DNA from: CAZFPA01 sp964520975
GTDB taxonomy: Bacteria; Bacillota; Negativicutes; Selenomonadales; Selenomonadaceae
Assembly (NCBI GenBank): GCA_964520975.1
Contig: CAZFPA010000028.1
Coordinates: 1 to 24,555 of the forward strand
Direction: 5' to 3'
Length of the DNA: 24,555 nucleotides
Shown: positions 1 to 7,250 of the stretch, one piece after another
Layout of the letters: every line of letters starts with the position of its first letter
Position numbering within the stretch: the stretch's first letter is position 1
The notes under the pieces: generated by a model
The model's input: only the letters and a program-made list of their open reading frames with translations
What the model was told of the DNA's origin: nothing
The model's database searches: none
Program-made: the position numbers and the translations under genes

Positions 1-1
1 G

Positions 2-70
2 AAAATTCATCCTGCGTACTTCTGGTCCAGTTATTTCGTGTACGATGTACTAGGACAGGTACGGCAATAA
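2..70 (+). CDS. C-terminal end of an unidentified protein (partial)
   Basis: Reading frame 2 is open from the window edge to a TAA at 68-70 and would encode a tail of 22 residues containing HPAYFWSSYFVYD. The stop is followed five bases later by a strong terminator hairpin, which supports a real gene end. The aromatic HPxYxW-type ending loosely recalls the end of some CHAT-type peptidase domains, but this is far too short to name the protein. Frame 1 is also open here, so the frame choice rests on the stop-terminator spacing. Confidence 0.4.
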   Translation, partial: KIHPAYFWSSYFVYDVLGQVRQ

Positions 71-74
71 AAAT

Positions 75-110
75 AGAAGCAGCTCCTGGCGACCGGGAGC
101 TGCTTCTGTT
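75..110. terminator. bidirectional intrinsic terminator
   Basis: A 15-bp stem pairs 75-89 with 93-107 (one G-T pair) around a CGA loop. It is followed on the + strand by a T-rich run and preceded by an A-rich run (68-74), so it can end transcripts from both sides. It separates the converging upstream gene and the lysR gene. Confidence 0.85.
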
Positions 111-115
111 TTCTA

Positions 116-1003
116 TTATTTTGCCCGCTCCTGCTTCAGTGTGTTCTTGCAGAAGTCCATGAAGGACTGCGCGGCCTTGGAAATATAGCGATCCTTTTTC
201 CAGGCCAGACCGACGTCGACAAAGATTGGTTCGTCAAGTGGCAGGGCCTTGATGCCAGGGGTGCCCTCGACGATGAAATCGAGCAGGAAGGCCAGGCCGA
301 CGCCGCTGCTCACGAGGCCCTTGATGGTCTCAATCTGGTTGGATTCGAGCACGATATTCGGTGTGATATTGGCTGCCTTGAGCTTGTCGAGTACCAGATG
401 GCGAAGGAAGGAGCCTTCCTTGAGCATGATGAGGTCGGCATCCGTAAGGTCCTGGATGCCAATGGATTTCTTGGCCGCAAGCGGGTGATTCTCCGGCACG
501 CAGGCCGCAATCTGGCTCGTGGACATTGGCAGGAGCTGCAGGCTTTGGGCGGCATTCGAGATGATGACGATACCGAAATCGAGCTCATCGCGTTCAAGCT
601 GCTCACGGATGGCCATGGAGCCTTCCTCATAGAGATAAATGTCAAGATGCGAATACTGTTTCTGGAAGCTGGAGAAGATCTTCGGGAACAGATAGGCGCC
701 GATCATGGAGGGAATACCGATTTTAATCGTGCCCTTTTGCAGCTGTTTGTAATCGTTGACCTCGAGCACCGCGTCCTGGATATTGCGCAGGGCGAGCTCG
801 ATGCGATTGAGGAACACAGCGCCCTCCGGTGTAAGTGCCAGCTGCTTCTGGCTGCGGTCAAACAGCTGTATGCCGAGTTCGGCTTCCAGCTTCTTGATTG
901 CCACGGTGATATTCGGCTGGGACACGCGCAGGCGTTCGGCGGCTCGGGTGATGTTCTTCAGCCGGCTGGCCATTTGAAAATATTCGAGTTGTCTTAATTC
1001 CAT
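116..1003 (-). CDS. LysR-family transcriptional regulator
   Basis: A 295-aa DNA-binding regulator. The N-terminal winged HTH spans about residues 1-60 and starts MELRQLEYFQMASRLKNITR, followed by the AAERLRVSQPNIT recognition region and the usual linker helix. The rest (about 90-290) is a LysR effector-binding domain, so a small molecule should control it, but the ligand cannot be read from sequence. The ATG at 1003-1001 has a GGAGC ribosome site on the minus strand at 1015-1011. It ends against the shared terminator at 75-107. It is divergent from motA with a 315-bp gap, so its target could be itself, motAB or a distant gene; nothing ties it to motility. Confidence 0.93.
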   Translation of the reverse strand: MELRQLEYFQMASRLKNITRAAERLRVSQPNITVAIKKLEAELGIQLFDRSQKQLALTPEGAVFLNRIELALRNIQDAVLEVNDYKQLQKGTIKIGIPSMIGAYLFPKIFSSFQKQYSHLDIYLYEEGSMAIREQLERDELDFGIVIISNAAQSLQLLPMSTSQIAACVPENHPLAAKKSIGIQDLTDADLIMLKEGSFLRHLVLDKLKAANITPNIVLESNQIETIKGLVSSGVGLAFLLDFIVEGTPGIKALPLDEPIFVDVGLAWKKDRYISKAAQSFMDFCKNTLKQERAK

Positions 1004-1047
1004 TTGTATCGCTCCATTTTATGATAAATTGAAATTATTCTATGCAC

Positions 1048-1056
1048 ATTATATCA
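1048..1056 (-). promoter_or_regulatory. extended -10 promoter of the lysR gene
   Basis: On the minus strand 1056-1048 reads TGATATAAT, a perfect -10 with the TG extension. No good -35 lies 17 bp upstream, as is common for extended -10 promoters. Transcription would start near 1041, leaving a leader of about 38 nt. Confidence 0.6.
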
Positions 1057-1078
1057 TATTTTAAACGCATATATGATA
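1052..1078. promoter_or_regulatory. inverted repeat over the lysR promoter, possible autoregulatory site
   Basis: TATCATAT (1052-1059) and ATATGATA (1071-1078) are perfect 8-bp inverted arms separated by 11 bp. The left arm overlaps the -10 of the lysR promoter. LysR proteins often bind dyads with this sort of spacing beside their own gene. The region is very AT-rich, so chance is possible. Confidence 0.4.
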
Positions 1079-1172
1079 CGATAACAAAAATTTATTTGCT
1101 ATTTTTTTGCAATATATTTTCTGATTTTTAAAAAAAGAGGACTTTTAGCGTTGAAAATAGGAGAAAAGATAT

Positions 1173-1201
1173 TTGATAAAAGATGGGATTTGGGATAAAA
1201 T
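1173..1201 (+). promoter_or_regulatory. sigma-70 type promoter for motAB
   Basis: TTGATA (1173-1178) and TAAAAT (1196-1201) are separated by 17 bp and each match the consensus at 5 of 6 positions. The expected start is near 1208, giving a leader of roughly 110 nt before motA. The rest of the 1004-1318 gap is AT-rich and shows no gene or stable structure. I did not find a convincing flagellar sigma-28 promoter here. Confidence 0.5.
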
Positions 1202-1318
1202 TTACATTACATAGTAGGATTTTGCAAGTTTTTATGGAATAAGTACAAATAGATAGATTTGTGCGTATTACAGCTAATATAGATATTTGTACAGGCTTAA
1301 GGAAGAGGAGGACTTATT

Positions 1319-2095
1319 TTGGAAAAATCTACGCTCATAGGAATTGTCATGGGGTTTGTATCGGTATTCGTAGGAATGGTCTTGAAGGGGGCGCCAATTA
1401 CGGCGTTGAACAACCCGGCAGCATTTCTGATCATTATAGGAGGAACATTTTCCTGCTTATTCATCGGCTTCAATATGGATCAGCTGAAAAATTTCCCCAA
1501 ACTGATAAAGAGGACCTTTCAGGTTCCTCCTGAACAAGAAAAAGCGGAGCTCTTGCGGCTCTTTATCGAGCTTTCGCAGATTGCCCGTCGTGAAGGTATC
1601 CTGGCACTGGAGAACAAGGTGTCCGAGATTGAAGATCCGTTCTTCCGTACGGGTCTCGGCATGGTCATCGATGGCATGGACCCGGATTTCGTAAGCGATG
1701 TACTTGATGCTGAGCTGCAGATCATGCAGGAACGTCATGCCGAGGGACGTTCGATGTTCACTCAGGCTGGTACCTATGCTCCGACACTCGGTGTTCTCGG
1801 TGCCGTTGTTGGTCTGATTGCCGCCCTGGGTAACCTGAAGGATATTGATAAGCTTGGTCATTCCATTGCAGCGGCATTTATTGCGACCATGCTTGGTATC
1901 TTCACCGGATATGTTCTTTGGCTGCCGTTTGCAAACAAATTAAAAATCCTGTCGGATTCGGAGATCGGACAGAAGCGGATGATTATTGAAGGGATTCTTT
2001 CCTTGCAGGCCGGAGATTCTCCGACGGCAATCGAAGCAAAGCTCATGGTATTTATCCCTCAGACGGAGCGCGAAGCAGTAAAAAAGGAGGGGTAA
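1319..2095 (+). CDS. motA: flagellar motor stator protein MotA
   Basis: A 258-aa inner-membrane subunit of the flagellar stator, which conducts ions with MotB and drives rotor rotation through its cytoplasmic loop. Two N-terminal membrane segments (about 5-23 and 32-50) are followed by a charged cytoplasmic region. The MotA/ExbB signature YAPTLGVLGAVVGLIAALGN and a fourth membrane segment (IAAAFIATMLGIFTGYVLWL) close the protein. The start is TTG at 1319, supported by GAGGAGG at 1305-1311; no ATG gives a full first helix. It is three bases from motB. No other flagellar gene is in the window, so this is an isolated stator pair. The ion used (H+ or Na+) is not decided by the sequence alone. Confidence 0.95.
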   Translation: MEKSTLIGIVMGFVSVFVGMVLKGAPITALNNPAAFLIIIGGTFSCLFIGFNMDQLKNFPKLIKRTFQVPPEQEKAELLRLFIELSQIARREGILALENKVSEIEDPFFRTGLGMVIDGMDPDFVSDVLDAELQIMQERHAEGRSMFTQAGTYAPTLGVLGAVVGLIAALGNLKDIDKLGHSIAAAFIATMLGIFTGYVLWLPFANKLKILSDSEIGQKRMIIEGILSLQAGDSPTAIEAKLMVFIPQTEREAVKKEG

Positions 2096-2098
2096 TCT

Positions 2099-2869
2099 AT
2101 GGCACGGAAAAAGAGAAGCAAGCCGCATCAGGAGGAAGCCAGCGAGGCCTGGCTTTTGCCGTATTCAGATTTGTTGACGCTGCTTCTGGCCCTGTTCCTT
2201 TGTCTCTTCGCGATGTCACAGACCGATCAGACGAAGGTGGCGCAGATGGCGCAGGCCTTTACGGCAGCGTTCAATTCGGGTGGACCGTCCTTCTTTGATA
2301 AGGCGGGGCCGAATATGGGCCGCATGGCGGATATGCCATCGGATGAGGATAAGGGCAACTCAGCTTATATCCAGGAGAATCAGCAGCTGGAAGGCATCAA
2401 GAAGACGCTGGATCAATATATCAGTCAGAATCATATGCAGGATGAGCTCAACACGGAGATGACAGAGGATGGGCTCATGATACGGATCAAGGAAAAGGCA
2501 CTGTTCCCGTCGGGGTCAGCGGAGCTCGTACCGGAATCGCAGCGCATTGGCCCGGTAATTGCCGGTCTTTTGGCGCCAATCTCGGAGCGGGTCGTTATTT
2601 CCGGACATACGGATAATGTGCCGATATCCAATGCCCGTTTCCCTTCAAACTGGGAACTGAGTTCCTCGCGTGCACTGAACTTCATGAAGTTCATCCTGGC
2701 GCAGGATGGACGGTTGCAGCCGGCACGCTTCAGCGCAACGGGCTGCAGCGAATATCGTCCGGTGGCTTCCAATGATACGGAGGAGGGACGGACGCAGAAC
2801 CGACGTGTTGAGGTGCTTATTGCCCGTGCATATCAGCCGGATAAAAGTAAAATGCAGATGATTCCGTAA
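2099..2869 (+). CDS. motB: flagellar motor stator protein MotB
   Basis: A 256-aa stator partner of MotA that anchors it to peptidoglycan. The basic N-terminus is followed by one membrane helix (about 25-43), and Asp24 in WLLPYSDLLTLL is the expected ion-binding residue. A linker leads to an OmpA-like peptidoglycan-binding domain at about 125-250, recognisable from SGHTDNVPISN and the NRRVEVLI end. The ATG at 2099 is preceded by AAAAAGGAGGGG, which overlaps the end of motA, so the two are translated together. A terminator follows at 2891. Confidence 0.95.
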   Translation: MARKKRSKPHQEEASEAWLLPYSDLLTLLLALFLCLFAMSQTDQTKVAQMAQAFTAAFNSGGPSFFDKAGPNMGRMADMPSDEDKGNSAYIQENQQLEGIKKTLDQYISQNHMQDELNTEMTEDGLMIRIKEKALFPSGSAELVPESQRIGPVIAGLLAPISERVVISGHTDNVPISNARFPSNWELSSSRALNFMKFILAQDGRLQPARFSATGCSEYRPVASNDTEEGRTQNRRVEVLIARAYQPDKSKMQMIP

Positions 2870-2890
2870 GAATCAGCTATAGATGAAATG

Positions 2891-2918
2891 AAAACCGACT
2901 TGCAGAAGTCGGTTTTTC
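2891..2918 (+). terminator. terminator after motB
   Basis: AAAACCGACTT (2891-2901) pairs perfectly with AAGTCGGTTTT (2906-2916) around GCAG, and the T-run continues to 2917. It lies only a few bases before the acpS ribosome site. Confidence 0.8.
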
Positions 2919-2932
2919 TGTGAGGTGGAAAA

Positions 2933-3310
2933 ATGATTGCAGGCTTGGGAACCGATATTATTGAAATCAGCCGCATGGTGAAGGCCTTGGAAAATCCTCG
3001 CTTTATTGAGCGGGTATTCACGGCTGCGGAACAGGCTTATTGCAGCAGTCGCGGCGCGGCCGCAGCGGCTTCCTATGCTGCACGCTGGGCGGGGAAGGAA
3101 GCCGTTCTCAAGGCTTTTGGCACCGGCCTTCGTGAGGGAAAGCTTTCGGACATAGAGATTCTGCCGGATGCGCTGGGCTGTCCAAGGGTAACCCTGCAGG
3201 GCCATTTTCGCGAACTGGCAGAGGAACGGGGCTATGACCAGATACTGATATCGTTGAGTCATGCCAGAGAATATGCCGTTGCGCAATGTATTTTAGGGAG
3301 GAATTCATAA
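2933..3310 (+). CDS. acpS: holo-[acyl-carrier-protein] synthase
   Basis: A 125-aa cytoplasmic enzyme that moves the 4'-phosphopantetheine group from CoA to a serine of acyl carrier protein and so activates fatty-acid synthesis. The family start MIAGLGTDIIEISRM carries the metal-binding Asp8, and ARWAGKEAVLKAFGTGL is the second hallmark, with the Mg-binding Glu and CoA-contacting Lys. Length fits the AcpS family. ATG at 2933 follows GAGGTGG. Its TAA overlaps the next gene's ATG by one base, so the pair is translationally coupled; acpS next to the nnr gene is a common Firmicutes arrangement. The promoter is not obvious, because the motB terminator sits directly upstream. Confidence 0.95.
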   Translation: MIAGLGTDIIEISRMVKALENPRFIERVFTAAEQAYCSSRGAAAAASYAARWAGKEAVLKAFGTGLREGKLSDIEILPDALGCPRVTLQGHFRELAEERGYDQILISLSHAREYAVAQCILGRNS

Positions 3311-4869
3311 TGAAGATTGCCACCGTTGCTGAAATGAGAAATATTGATCGGACTGCGATTGAGGAATATGGAATACCGGAAATCCTTCTGATGGAAAATG
3401 CGGGCAAAGAGACCTGTGAGGCTGCACTGGAGCTTTTTGGCGGTCTGCAGGACAAGAAGCTCTGTGTGCTGGCAGGGAGCGGAAACAATGGTGGTGATGC
3501 CTTTGCCGCAGCTCGCCATATGGCAAATGCCGGGGCCAAGGTCAAGATCTTTCTGGCGGGCAATGCAGCGCATATGACCGCGTCAGCGGCAATGCAGCGC
3601 GATATTGATCTGCACATGGATATAGAGGTGCTTTCTCTGGAAGAGGAACGTGACTGGGATAAGCTCATGGTCGTGCTGCGCTTTGCCGATGGGATCGTCG
3701 ATGGTATTCTGGGTACGGGGTTCAAGGGCGAACTGCGGGAAACCGCGGCCCGGCTCATACGGGTCATCAATGAAAGCGGACTGCCGGTACTCGCGATTGA
3801 CATCCCGAGCGGTGTAGAGGCTGATACCGGGCGGGTCGCGACGGACGCCGTGCGTGCGGCGGCGACGCTTGCACTCGGGCTGCCCAAGCCGGGACATTTT
3901 TTTGCGCCCGGGGCTGCCTGCACGGGCAAGCTCATTGTCGATGGCATTGGTATTCCTGCCAGCCTGCTGGCCGCGGATAGCATCCAGCAGGATTTTCTCG
4001 ATGAAGCAACAGCGGTGGGGCTCCTGCCTGTACGCCCGATGGATGCGCACAAGGGAAGTTGTGGCCGCATCTTGGTGATTGCCGGCTCACGGGGCATGAC
4101 GGGGGCGGCTGTGCTGGCCTCCGAGGCGGTACTTCGCTCCGGTGCCGGGATTGCTACACTGGCTGCGGCCGAAAGTCTGCATGATATCCTGGAGGTGAAG
4201 CTCACCGAGGTCATGACGCGTCCGGTGCCGGAGATTGCGCCGGGCGTGCTGGGCATGACGGCGCTGTCCACGTTGCTCGAACTGGCTGCTGATTATGACG
4301 CTGTCCTCCTGGGACCGGGTCTTGGCCGGCAGGAGGAAACAATGGAACTCGTGCGGCAGTTTGCGGCGCAGACGGAGTGTCCGCTCATCCTGGATGCGGA
4401 TGCAATCTATGCTTTTAATGGGCGGGGAACGGAGCTCAAAAATCTGAAGCATATTCCTATACTTACGCCGCATCTGGGGGAGATGGCTTCCCTGCTGCAG
4501 CTGTCGGTACCGGAGCTGCGTGAATCCCTGGTGGATATGAGCCGGGAGGCAGCACGGGAATATCAGGCGATTTTTGTTGTCAAAAGTGAATGCACCATTG
4601 TCGTCTATCCGGAAGGTCCGGTATTCTTTACCTCGCATGGCAATGCCGGCATGGCTTCGGCCGGGTGTGGCGATGTATTGGCCGGAACCATTGCCGGGCT
4701 GTTTGGACAGCTCAGGAGCAGCCTGGCGCCGCTGGCCGGAGTGTATCTGCATGGTCTGGCTGGTGATCTGGCGGCTGAGGAAGCCGGGGACGGACTTATT
4801 GCCTCCGATGTGCTGCGTCTGTTGCCAAAGGCGCGCTGTATGCATCCGCAAGCAAAATCAGATAAATAA
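3310..4869 (+). CDS. nnr: bifunctional NAD(P)H-hydrate epimerase / ADP-dependent NAD(P)H-hydrate dehydratase
   Basis: A 519-aa metabolite-repair enzyme that restores NAD(P)H damaged by hydration. The N-terminal YjeF_N epimerase domain (about 1-215) interconverts the R and S hydrates and shows LMENAGKE and the VLAGSGNNGGDAF loop. The C-terminal ribokinase-like dehydratase domain (about 225-505) uses ADP; it shows GRILVIAGSRGMTGAA, ILTPHLGEMASLL and the catalytic GMASAGCGDVLAGTIAG. An in-frame upstream start at 3286 would overlap acpS and break the family start. ATG at 3310, with AGGGAGG at 3295-3301, gives the expected MKIATVAEM. No terminator with a T-run is visible right after it. Confidence 0.94.
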   Translation: MKIATVAEMRNIDRTAIEEYGIPEILLMENAGKETCEAALELFGGLQDKKLCVLAGSGNNGGDAFAAARHMANAGAKVKIFLAGNAAHMTASAAMQRDIDLHMDIEVLSLEEERDWDKLMVVLRFADGIVDGILGTGFKGELRETAARLIRVINESGLPVLAIDIPSGVEADTGRVATDAVRAAATLALGLPKPGHFFAPGAACTGKLIVDGIGIPASLLAADSIQQDFLDEATAVGLLPVRPMDAHKGSCGRILVIAGSRGMTGAAVLASEAVLRSGAGIATLAAAESLHDILEVKLTEVMTRPVPEIAPGVLGMTALSTLLELAADYDAVLLGPGLGRQEETMELVRQFAAQTECPLILDADAIYAFNGRGTELKNLKHIPILTPHLGEMASLLQLSVPELRESLVDMSREAAREYQAIFVVKSECTIVVYPEGPVFFTSHGNAGMASAGCGDVLAGTIAGLFGQLRSSLAPLAGVYLHGLAGDLAAEEAGDGLIASDVLRLLPKARCMHPQAKSDK

Positions 4870-4899
4870 AGGATGAATGTCTGTCTGAAAAAAACGTTC

Positions 4900-4926
4900 T
4901 GTAAATAAAACGTAAATTTATTTACA
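4900..4926. repeat. AT-rich inverted repeat upstream of the ilvE promoter
   Basis: TGTAAATAAA (4900-4909) is the exact inverse of TTTATTTACA (4917-4926), with 7 bp between. It lies 17 bp before the -35 of the ilvE promoter. It could be an upstream operator; no particular regulator can be named. It lacks the GC-rich stem and T-run of a terminator. Confidence 0.45.
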
Positions 4927-4942
4927 ATTTTACAATTACACC

Positions 4943-4982
4943 TTGACACCTGTACACTGAAAGGCATACAATGTATACATTG
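4943..4982 (+). promoter_or_regulatory. ilvE promoter with palindromic operator
   Basis: TTGACA (4943-4948) and TACAAT (4967-4972) are 18 bp apart. CAATGTATACATTG (4969-4982) is a perfect 14-bp palindrome that covers the end of the -10 and the expected start site, an ideal place for a repressor. The leader to the ilvE ATG is about 145 nt; only weak stems are visible in it and no T-box or other riboswitch motif. Confidence 0.6.
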
Positions 4983-5123
4983 CAACGTCGATGAACAAGG
5001 ATTTTTAAAGGAAATCTACGGTTTGACGTTTCAGTGAGGCGGGGATATCAGTCCAACGCCTGTTATTTTCAATTATATTTCGCGAAGGGAATATATCTTA
5101 ATTTGTATAAGGGGATGTAAGTT

Positions 5124-6194
5124 ATGGCTCAGATCAAATTTGAAAAGGCTGCGACATTGAAGGAAAAACCGGATGTCTCTAAAATCGGCTTTGGTACGCA
5201 TTTTACGGACTATATGTTCGAGATGGATTACAATCGTGAACTCGGCTGGCACGATCCGCGGATCATACCGTATAAGGATATTTCCGTGAGTCCGGCAAAT
5301 ACCACGCTGCATTATGGGCAGGCCATCTTCGAGGGCATGAAGGCGTATCGTCAGGGGAATAAGGCCGTGATTTTCCGTCCGATGGATCATCTTCGCCGGT
5401 TGAATAATTCCTGCCGTATCCTGGATATTCCGGAAGTGGACATCGACGTTGCCCATGAAGGCCTTCGTCAGCTTATCGCAACGGAAAAGGCCTGGATTCC
5501 GAAGGAAAAGGGGCAGAGCCTGTACATCCGTCCGTTCATCTTTGCAACGGACCCCTTCCTGGGAGTCAGTGTAAGCGATACCTATACATTCCTTATCATT
5601 CTGTCACCTGTGGCAGCATACTATGCCCATGGCTTTGCGCCGGTTAAGATCATGGTGGAGGATACCTATGTACGGGCTGTCCGCGGTGGTCTCGGCGAGG
5701 CCAAGACTCCGGCAAACTATGCCGCCAGCCTGCATGCCGGCCTGGTTGCACATGAGAAGGGGTACGATCAGACCTTGTGGCTCGATGGTGTAGAGCGTAA
5801 GTACATTGAAGAGGTCGGTTCCATGAATATCCTCTTCAAGATCAAGGGCGAGATCGTTACGCCAGAACTGGATGGCAGCATCCTCAATGGTGTGACGCGT
5901 CGTACCGTACTTGCCGTTGCCAAGGAATGGGGCTATCCGGTCTCCGAGCGCCGCATCTCTATCGATGAGGTGCAGGCCGCCTATAAGGATGGCACGCTTG
6001 AGGAAGTATTCGGTTCCGGTACAGCCGCAGTCATTTCTCCTGTCGGCGTTTTGGGCTACAAGGGCGAGGATATGGTCATCAATGATGGCAAGATCGGTCC
6101 GTTTGCCCAGAAGATGTACGAGCATATCGAAGGCCTGCATTGTGGCGAAGTGAAGGATACCCAGGGCTTTATCGAAGTCGTTGCCGAGGTCTGA
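5124..6194 (+). CDS. ilvE: branched-chain amino acid aminotransferase
   Basis: A 356-aa PLP enzyme of fold type IV. It makes the last step of leucine, isoleucine and valine synthesis (and the first of their breakdown) by exchanging amino groups with 2-oxoglutarate/glutamate. Visible hallmarks are LHYGQAIFEGMKAYR (about 62-76), FRPMDHLRRLNNSCRI, YIRPFIFATDP, the PLP lysine Lys194 in GEAKTPANYAAS, and EEVGSMNILF. The C-terminal SGTAAVISPVG loop binds the cofactor phosphate. Length and motifs fit the eukaryotic-like BCAT group. ATG at 5124 has AAGGGG about 10 bases upstream. It is monocistronic, between its own promoter and a terminator. Confidence 0.95.
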   Translation: MAQIKFEKAATLKEKPDVSKIGFGTHFTDYMFEMDYNRELGWHDPRIIPYKDISVSPANTTLHYGQAIFEGMKAYRQGNKAVIFRPMDHLRRLNNSCRILDIPEVDIDVAHEGLRQLIATEKAWIPKEKGQSLYIRPFIFATDPFLGVSVSDTYTFLIILSPVAAYYAHGFAPVKIMVEDTYVRAVRGGLGEAKTPANYAASLHAGLVAHEKGYDQTLWLDGVERKYIEEVGSMNILFKIKGEIVTPELDGSILNGVTRRTVLAVAKEWGYPVSERRISIDEVQAAYKDGTLEEVFGSGTAAVISPVGVLGYKGEDMVINDGKIGPFAQKMYEHIEGLHCGEVKDTQGFIEVVAEV

Positions 6195-6216
6195 GCAGTT
6201 TCCCTATAGAAATCAC

Positions 6217-6274
6217 AGCATCCTGTCTGTACGTGGTCCGTTGGACGCACGATATGGGCAGGATGCTTTTTTTC
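6217..6274 (+). terminator. terminator after ilvE
   Basis: AGCATCCTG (6217-6225) pairs with CAGGATGCT (6259-6267); inside it CGTG-GTCC / GGAC-CACG continues the stem. A run of seven T follows directly (6267-6273). Confidence 0.85.
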
Positions 6275-6410
6275 TGAAGAAGAAATGAAAGATTAAGAAT
6301 AAAAATTTTTGAGAGTAACAAGGATTTCCTGTAAAAGAGAGAGAATAGCTATTATGTAGAAGAGTTATAGAAGGATTGAGGGAATCTATATTACGTAGGG
6401 AGTTTTGCTT

Positions 6411-7250
6411 ATGCCAACATCACTGCCGATACCGGTACAATTGAAGGGAATTCTATCGACGGTCAGTTTATTGGACATTGTAGATATTTTTATTGTTGCT
6501 ATTATCCTTTATAAACTTTATGAAATGCTGCAGGACACCCGGGCTATTACGCTGGTCAAGGGGCTGTTGGTACTCCTGGGACTCACTATGGTCTGCAGCT
6601 GGCTCGAGCTGCATGTGATCTATTGGCTGCTGCAGAAGACGGTCACACTGCTCTTTGTTGCGCTGCCAATTGTCTTTCAGCCAGAGCTGCGGCGGACGCT
6701 CGAGCATCTGGGGCAGGGACGTTTCTTTGGCCGCTCCGTGCTCCTGAACGATGAGGAGGTACGTTCCCTGGTCGATGAGCTTGACCGGGCGGTCATGCTG
6801 CTTTCGGCGCGCAAGATCGGTGCGCTGCTCGTGCTGGAACGGGATATGGGCCTCAATGATATCAGCGCGACGGGCGTCCAGATCGATGGCCTGGTTTCCG
6901 CGGATTTTTTGATGAATGTATTTATCCCGAATACACCGCTGCATGATGGGGCGGCAGTGATCCGTGGCAAGCGTATGATTGCCGCTGGCTGCCTGCTGCC
7001 GCTCACGGATAACCGCACGCTGAGCACGGAGCTTGGTACGCGGCACCGGGCGGCGATTGGCCTCTCCGAGCAGTGTGATGCTCTGATTGTAGTCGTCAGT
7101 GAGGAGACAGGGACAGTCTCGGTAGCTGAGAATGGGCGCATCATCCGCCATTTGGATTCTGATATGCTCAAGGCGCATCTGCGGCCCATTTTTGCACCGA
7201 AGACAGCCGGTCTTAAGGACATGGTGGCAAATTGGAGGAAGAAAAAATGA
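6411..7250 (+). CDS. cdaA: diadenylate cyclase CdaA (c-di-AMP synthase)
   Basis: A 279-aa membrane enzyme that joins two ATP into the second messenger cyclic di-AMP, which governs potassium and osmotic balance and cell-wall state in Firmicutes. Three N-terminal membrane helices (about 18-37, 44-62, 68-88) precede a DisA_N/DAC domain. Both catalytic motifs are present: DGA at 179-181 (NTPLHDGAAVI) and RHR at 211-213 (LGTRHRAAIGLSE). A TTG start at 6405 is possible, but ATG 6411 has the better spacing to TAGGGA (6396-6401). It overlaps cdaR by four bases and heads the cda-glmM cluster. Confidence 0.95.
   Translation: MPTSLPIPVQLKGILSTVSLLDIVDIFIVAIILYKLYEMLQDTRAITLVKGLLVLLGLTMVCSWLELHVIYWLLQKTVTLLFVALPIVFQPELRRTLEHLGQGRFFGRSVLLNDEEVRSLVDELDRAVMLLSARKIGALLVLERDMGLNDISATGVQIDGLVSADFLMNVFIPNTPLHDGAAVIRGKRMIAAGCLLPLTDNRTLSTELGTRHRAAIGLSEQCDALIVVVSEETGTVSVAENGRIIRHLDSDMLKAHLRPIFAPKTAGLKDMVANWRKKK

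Noticed and set aside
1004..1318. Sigma-28 flagellar promoter before motA
   Set aside because: No convincing match to the flagellar promoter consensus; a normal promoter fits better.
3108..4271. 387-aa open frame on the minus strand
   Set aside because: It is antisense to acpS and nnr, Ser/Ala/Arg-rich, with no recognisable domain; a shadow of GC-rich coding DNA.
4983..5123. T-box or other riboswitch in the ilvE leader
   Set aside because: No T-box motif, no terminator and only short weak stems could be seen.
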